This document shows positions 7,386-10,869 of a DNA stretch of 10,869 nt, piece after piece (within the stretch, counting starts at the first letter, position 1; every line of letters starts with the position of its first letter). The notes under the pieces were generated by a model. That model worked only from the letters and a program-made list of their open reading frames with translations, was not told the DNA's origin and ran no database searches. A program made the translations under genes and the position numbers. Location of the stretch: positions 3,995 through 14,863 of the forward strand of contig DHNF01000023.1 of NCBI GenBank assembly GCA_002409375.1, read 5' to 3'. This DNA comes from Ruminococcaceae bacterium UBA5423 (GTDB taxonomy: Bacteria; Bacillota; Clostridia; Oscillospirales; Acutalibacteraceae).

Positions 7386-7595
7386 CTACTCGTGTTCAAG
7401 AATTTCCTCACGGTCGCGAAAGAACAGAGAAATGCACCAGATACCTGCCAGAGCGACAATCGTATAAATCACGCGACTTACGGCGGCTCCCTGGCCACCG
7501 AAAGCCCATGCAACTATGTCAAACTGAAACAAGCCGATGCTACCCCAATTGATGGCACCGATGACCACAAGGATCAACGCCAGTCTGTCCAGCAT
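7386..7595 (-). CDS. DUF378 family small membrane protein
   Basis: A 69-residue protein of unknown function. Two hydrophobic helices are visible (about 4-23 and 39-59), with the family's characteristic GAINWGSIGLFQFD after the first half and SRVIYTIVALAGIW in the second. The tail is short and charged (FRDREEILEHE). It is expected in the cytoplasmic membrane; no catalytic residues are apparent. The minus-strand ribosome binding site AAGGAG (7605-7610) lies 9 bases before the ATG, which supports a real gene despite its size. It is transcribed against its neighbours and converges on ackA. A weak minus-strand promoter candidate (TTGCAA at 7674-7679, TATATC at 7651-7656, 17-base spacing) lies upstream. 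Confidence 0.9.
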   Translation of the reverse strand: MLDRLALILVVIGAINWGSIGLFQFDIVAWAFGGQGAAVSRVIYTIVALAGIWCISLFFRDREEILEHE

Positions 7596-7731
7596 TACGC
7601 TTCACTCCTTTGTGTGTGCTGATTGGCATTCCGTGCAGAAACCGTATTATGATATATTCGAATAATAAAAAATTTGCAATATTGCGATTCCTGCGCTGAT
7701 TTATTATGAACGCTTTTTCGGGAAATTATAC

Positions 7732-7759
7732 AAAGATTTTTTATTTCTAAAAAATCTTT
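7732..7759. repeat. AT-rich perfect inverted repeat upstream of the pyr promoter
   Basis: AAAGATTTTTT (7732-7742) and AAAAAATCTTT (7749-7759) are perfect 11-base inverted copies around the loop ATTTCT, followed by more T residues to 7761. It lies between the divergently transcribed DUF378 and pyrC genes, roughly 40 bases upstream of the pyrC -10 box. It could be an operator, a bent-DNA element or a weak terminator. The stem has only one G-C pair per arm, so terminator activity would be poor. Confidence 0.55.
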
Positions 7760-7776
7760 TTAAAAATAGTCGCCGG

Positions 7777-7806
7777 CTGTTAATTTTATAACGGTTATGA
7801 TATAAT
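7777..7806 (+). promoter_or_regulatory. Promoter of the pyrC-pyrF-pyrK operon (extended -10)
   Basis: TGATATAAT at 7798-7806 is a perfect extended -10 element (TGnTATAAT). The -35 region is poor: CTGTTA (7777-7782, 18-base spacing) is the best match, as is common when the extended -10 is strong. Start of transcription would be near 7813, about 170 bases before pyrC. Confidence 0.65.
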
Positions 7807-7812
7807 ATCAAA

Positions 7813-7986
7813 AGTAGTGCGCGGTGCCCTCATCGCACCGTATTTCTATTTTGTTTACAACTATACGAAACGCGGGGGCTGCGTTTAATCGGATATTAGT
7901 ATTAATAAAATAGGCGCCAAGCCCTCACCTGATAATGAAAAAAATAAAATCGAAAATATACAAAGTTAGCGGAAAGGTACGAAAAA
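7813..7986 (+). promoter_or_regulatory. Structured 5' leader of the pyr operon (candidate regulatory RNA)
   Basis: Predicted untranslated leader of about 170 nt. Hairpin A is CGGTGC (7822-7827) with GCACCG (7835-7840), loop CCTCATC. Hairpin B is AAACGC (7868-7873) with GCGTTT (7881-7886), loop GGGGGCT. The sequence GCCCTCA occurs twice, at 7826-7832 and 7921-7927. Either copy can pair with the G-rich loop of hairpin B, giving a kissing contact upstream or an H-type pseudoknot downstream. GGTGCC (7823-7828) can also pair with GGCGCC (7913-7918). The 3' part (7937-7970) is A-rich and looks unstructured, ending in the pyrC site GGAAAGG (7971-7977). I recognise neither the PyrR-binding consensus, a T-box, nor a known riboswitch, and no terminator hairpin with a good T-run precedes pyrC. 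Function is inferred from position only. Confidence 0.4.
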
Positions 7987-9270
7987 ATGGACAGGCTTCT
8001 TATCCGGGGTGCAGTAATTATTGACCCCGTCAACGGAATAAACGAGCGGTTGGATATGCTGTGCGAAAACGGGCATATTGCAGCGCTTGCTCAGGTACTT
8101 CAAGTTGAAGACGCCCAAGTTTTTGATGCCGGCGGTTTAGTATGCGCACCCGGACTTGTGGATATGCATGTCCATCTGCGTGACCCGGGGCAAACCTATA
8201 AAGAGGACATTTTTTCGGGGTGCCGCGCCGCTGCTGCCGGCGGTGTTACATCCCTTGCTTGCATGCCAAATACCCAGCCTGTTTGTGATACACCCAAAGT
8301 CATAAGCTATATAAATAAGCGGGCTGTCAAGGCCTATGCCCGCGTCTATCCGGTTGCAGCAATTACCAAATCCCTTGCCGGCAAGCAGATTACTGATATT
8401 GCTGCATTAAAAAATGCGGGAGCAGTCGCTTTGTCGGACGATGGGTATCCTGTTGCCTCGCCAGACATTATGGCGCAGGCGTTGCGACTTGCTTCACAGC
8501 TTGGCATAAAAGTGTTGGCGCATTGCGAGGATACTGCGCTTGTAAAGGGCGGCATTATAAATAAGGGAAAAGTGTCGCAAAGTCTTGGGCTGCCGGGTAT
8601 TGACCGTGCCGCGGAGGATGAGGCAACGGCAAGAGATATTGCGATTGCCGAGTCAACCGGTATGCCGGTGCATATATGTCATGTCAGTACACGCCGCAGT
8701 GTTGCCCTGATACGCGAGGCGAGGCAAAGGGGCGTGCAAGTGACCGGCGAAACCGCACCCCATTATTTCACTCTTACAGATGAGCAGCTGAAAAGCCATG
8801 ACGCGGATTTTCGTATGAACCCGCCACTTCGAACACAGGATGATGTAAATGCGGTAATAGAGGGATTGTGCGACGGCACACTGTCCGCCATTGCAACCGA
8901 CCATGCACCACATTCACGACAAGATAAAAAAGACTTTTTTAGTGCTCCCAACGGCGTCATTGGCTTGGAAACTTCACTTGCTGCAGCGATAACGGCTTTG
9001 GTTAATACGGGAAATATCTCGCTTGAACGCTTGATTATGCTGATGTCAGCACAGCCAGCGCGTATTTTGGGAATACCGGCGGGCACACTGTCGATTGGTG
9101 CACCGGCTGATGCAGTGATATTTGACCAAAATGAAACTTGGAAAGTGTCACCCGATGAACTTCACGGAAAATCGCGTAACACGCCGTATAAAGGTATGGT
9201 ATTTAAAGGCCGCGTAAAGGCAACTGTTTTAGGCGGCCGTCTTATATATAACAACGGATGTTTTTTATAA
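7987..9270 (+). CDS. pyrC: Dihydroorotase (class I)
   Basis: A 427-residue amidohydrolase that cyclises N-carbamoyl-L-aspartate to dihydroorotate, the third step of de novo pyrimidine synthesis, in the cytoplasm. Length and motifs fit the bacterial class I enzymes (B. subtilis/Aquifex type). Metal ligands are visible: H61 and H63 in DMHVHLRDPGQ, an Asp in ALSDDGY (151/152), H179 in LAHCED, H232 in ICHVSTRRS, and the catalytic D305 in ATDHAPH. TGETAPHYFTL and NPPLRTQDDV are further signatures. The ATG at 7987 has GGAAAGG at 7971-7977, 9 bases away. It is the first gene of the pyr unit, preceded by a long leader. No pyrB (aspartate carbamoyltransferase), which often precedes pyrC, is found here. 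Confidence 0.98.
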   Translation: MDRLLIRGAVIIDPVNGINERLDMLCENGHIAALAQVLQVEDAQVFDAGGLVCAPGLVDMHVHLRDPGQTYKEDIFSGCRAAAAGGVTSLACMPNTQPVCDTPKVISYINKRAVKAYARVYPVAAITKSLAGKQITDIAALKNAGAVALSDDGYPVASPDIMAQALRLASQLGIKVLAHCEDTALVKGGIINKGKVSQSLGLPGIDRAAEDEATARDIAIAESTGMPVHICHVSTRRSVALIREARQRGVQVTGETAPHYFTLTDEQLKSHDADFRMNPPLRTQDDVNAVIEGLCDGTLSAIATDHAPHSRQDKKDFFSAPNGVIGLETSLAAAITALVNTGNISLERLIMLMSAQPARILGIPAGTLSIGAPADAVIFDQNETWKVSPDELHGKSRNTPYKGMVFKGRVKATVLGGRLIYNNGCFL

Positions 9271-9294
9271 CGGTCTTTCGAAAGGGATTATGAT

Positions 9295-10212
9295 ATGGCA
9301 CTTGACAGATTAATTAACGCAGTTAAGCGTACCGGCAACCCGACGATTGTCGGATTGGATCCAAAGCTTCAGTATATACCGGAATTTATTGTCGGCAAGG
9401 CTTTTAATGACCATGGCGAAACACTTGAGGGTGCTGCAGCGGCACTGTTTGAATTCAACTGTAGACTTATCGATGCATTGTATGACATTGTTCCGGCAGT
9501 AAAGCCGCAGGCAGCGTATTACGAGATGTATGGCTGGCCGGGTATGCGAGCACTTGCGAAGACAATTATTTATGCAAAGGAAAAGGGAATGTTTGTTGTC
9601 ACTGACGGTAAGAGAAACGACATTGGCAGCACAATGGAGGCGTATGCCTGTGCCCATCTCGGAAAGACAAAAGTCGGCAACAAAGATTATTTTCCGTTTG
9701 GCGGCGATGCTCTCACGGTAAATGGTTATCTTGGCACTGATGGTATTATTCCGCTGCTTGAAGTGTGCCGTGAATTTGACACCGGAATTTTTGTTCTCGT
9801 AAAAACATCCAACCCATCATCGGGTGATTTGCAGGATAGAATTGCGGACGGCCAGCCTGTCTATCGTCTTATGGGAGATTTGTGCGAGCAATGGGGAGAA
9901 AAGCTGCCGGGTAAATCGGGGTATTCCGGTGTGGGTGCAGTGGTTGGCGCAACCTGGCCGCAGCAGCTTGCAGAGCTTCGTGCCGCACTGCCAAACACTT
10001 TCTTCCTTGTTCCGGGCTATGGCGCTCAGGGTGGCAAGGCTAAAGATATTGCGGGGGCTTTTGACAAAAACGGTATTGGGTGCGTGGTCAATTCGTCCCG
10101 CGGCATACTGTGTGCATGGCAAGCGCAAGGCTGTGCGCCGCAGGATTTTGCAAATGCGGCACGCCGTGAGGCGCTGCGTATGAAAGCGGATTTGGTCGCG
10201 GCTATAAAATAA
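9295..10212 (+). CDS. pyrF: Orotidine 5'-phosphate decarboxylase, type 2
   Basis: A 305-residue TIM-barrel enzyme that decarboxylates OMP to UMP, the last step of de novo pyrimidine synthesis. The longer type 2 form (about 270-310 residues) is seen here, not the roughly 240-residue type 1 form of B. subtilis. IVGLDPKL is near the N-terminus (D22). The catalytic charged array is D104-G-K106-R-N-D109 within VTDGKRNDIGST. VKTSNPSSGDLQD and PGYGAQGG provide the phosphate-binding and C-terminal signatures. AAAGGGA (9281-9287) lies 7 bases before the ATG, and the gap from pyrC is 24 bases. Placing pyrF between pyrC and pyrK differs from the B. subtilis order, where it follows pyrD. Confidence 0.98.
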   Translation: MALDRLINAVKRTGNPTIVGLDPKLQYIPEFIVGKAFNDHGETLEGAAAALFEFNCRLIDALYDIVPAVKPQAAYYEMYGWPGMRALAKTIIYAKEKGMFVVTDGKRNDIGSTMEAYACAHLGKTKVGNKDYFPFGGDALTVNGYLGTDGIIPLLEVCREFDTGIFVLVKTSNPSSGDLQDRIADGQPVYRLMGDLCEQWGEKLPGKSGYSGVGAVVGATWPQQLAELRAALPNTFFLVPGYGAQGGKAKDIAGAFDKNGIGCVVNSSRGILCAWQAQGCAPQDFANAARREALRMKADLVAAIK

Positions 10213-10226
10213 TCGGAGGACATATA

Positions 10227-10869
10227 ATGCGTTATACTCAGGAAACAGCCAAAATAATTACCAAACATGAAATTGCACCCGGGGTATTTGATATCACGGT
10301 TTTATCCCCCGTAATTGCCAAATCTGCCCGTGCAGGTCAGTTTGTCAATTTGCTTTGCAATGAGCTGACTTTACGCCGCCCGATTTCGCTTTGCGGATTT
10401 GACCGTGAGCAGGGCACCCTTAGATTGGTGTTTGAAATACGCGGAAAGGGAACAGAATGGCTGTCCAAGCTTGAAACAGAGGACAGTCTTGATATAATAG
10501 GGCCGTTAGGACACGGATTTACACTTTATGATAAAAATAAAAAAGCAGTAATAGTAGGCGGTGGTATCGGATTGCCCCCACTTGTCGTATTGGCAAACCA
10601 TTATGGCAAAAATGCCACAGTGATTTCAGGATTTCGAACATCGTCGGCTGCTATATTGCAAGAGGATTTGACAAATGTGGGTGCCGCAACAATTTTGTGT
10701 ACCGATGACGGCTCTGCGGGCTTTCATGGTTTTACAACCCAGGCACTTGAAGATTATCTTAAACGCAATGCTTGTGATGTTATATACACCTGCGGCCCCA
10801 AAATAATGATGCGCGGCGTTGCAAGGTTTGCACAAGAAAACGGGGTTATGTGCCAGGTTTCGATGGAGG
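10227..10869 (+). CDS. pyrK: Dihydroorotate dehydrogenase B, electron-transfer subunit (3' end cut off)
   Basis: The first 214 residues of PyrK, the FAD and [2Fe-2S] subunit that passes electrons from the PyrD (type 1B) dihydroorotate dehydrogenase to NAD+. A ferredoxin-reductase-like fold is apparent. The FAD-binding motif LRRPISLCGF is at 49-58, with GKGTEWL at 73-79 and the nucleotide-binding GGGIGLPPL at 111-119. CTDDGSAGFHG is at 158-168, and CGPKIMMRGV, the NAD-domain signature, at 189-198. The window ends at CQVSME, just before the expected cluster of cysteines that bind the iron-sulfur centre, so these cannot be checked. GGAGGA (10215-10220) lies 6 bases before the ATG, and the gap from pyrF is 14 bases. 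The presence of PyrK predicts a pyrD directly downstream. Confidence 0.95.
   Translation, partial: MRYTQETAKIITKHEIAPGVFDITVLSPVIAKSARAGQFVNLLCNELTLRRPISLCGFDREQGTLRLVFEIRGKGTEWLSKLETEDSLDIIGPLGHGFTLYDKNKKAVIVGGGIGLPPLVVLANHYGKNATVISGFRTSSAAILQEDLTNVGAATILCTDDGSAGFHGFTTQALEDYLKRNACDVIYTCGPKIMMRGVARFAQENGVMCQVSME

Noticed and set aside
7368..7622. A plus-strand open frame of 84 codons opposite the DUF378 gene.
   Set aside because: It has no ribosome binding site and starts inside the terminator. The minus-strand frame has clear family motifs and a good site, so this one is its shadow.
7704..7732. TTATGA and TATACA with 17-base spacing as a second pyr promoter.
   Set aside because: Matches to consensus are poor (three and four of six), and the extended -10 at 7798-7806 is much better.
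7921..7940. CACCTGATAATG resembles part of the TPP riboswitch core.
   Set aside because: The other conserved TPP elements (CTGAGA, the paired P2/P4 arms and the following GCG-AGGGA) are absent, and the gene downstream is pyrimidine, not thiamine, synthesis.
7935..8024. A 29-codon basic reading frame (MKKIKSKIYK...) starting in the pyrC leader and overlapping the pyrC start out of frame.
   Set aside because: No ribosome binding site precedes its ATG, the lysine content simply reflects the A-rich leader, and the end lies in pyrC codons. Not supported as a leader peptide.

Overview
The window looks like chromosomal DNA of an anaerobic, moderately AT-rich Firmicute, most likely a member of the Clostridia (Ruminococcaceae/Oscillospiraceae-like). 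The pointers are DivIVA beside IleS, LspA and an RluD/YlyB-type pseudouridine synthase, an acetate kinase, strong purine-rich ribosome binding sites, and a pyrimidine operon with the PyrK subunit of an NAD-linked dihydroorotate dehydrogenase. I see no mobile element, CRISPR array, tRNA or rRNA. The content is mainly core housekeeping.

Layout. Bases 1-33 carry the last codons of an upstream gene (perhaps ylmH). Then come divIVA (55-798, polar growth/division scaffold) and ileS (843-3635, isoleucyl-tRNA synthetase). A likely intrinsic terminator follows at 3646-3678, then lspA (3710-4276, signal peptidase II), which overlaps out of frame with an rluD-like gene (about 4224-5159). A Cof-type HAD phosphatase (5183-6052) follows closely. 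Acetate kinase ackA (6115-7326) has a recognisable promoter in front of it. A long hairpin at 7333-7375 separates it from a small convergent DUF378 membrane-protein gene (7386-7595, minus strand).

From 7612 to 7986 there is a 375-base gene-free stretch. It contains an AT-rich perfect inverted repeat, a strong extended -10 promoter (TATAAT at 7801-7806), and a predicted 5' leader of about 170 nt. The leader precedes pyrC (7987-9270, dihydroorotase), pyrF (9295-10212, OMP decarboxylase) and the start of pyrK (10227 to the window edge). The three pyr genes are 14-24 bases apart and form one operon for UMP synthesis; pyrD and others probably follow outside the window.

How it fits together. In Bacillus subtilis the order is divIVA-ileS-ylyA-lspA-ylyB-pyrR-pyrP-pyr operon. 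This window keeps the same backbone (divIVA-ileS-lspA-rluD ... pyr), but pyrR/pyrP/pyrB are absent from the interval. A HAD phosphatase, ackA and DUF378 sit there instead. With no PyrR site recognised, the most interesting unexplained element is the pyrC leader. It has two copies of GCCCTCA flanking a hairpin whose G-rich loop can pair with either copy, which would suit a switch-like or pseudoknotted regulatory RNA. This is a hypothesis from sequence alone. The remaining observations are variations on known families.
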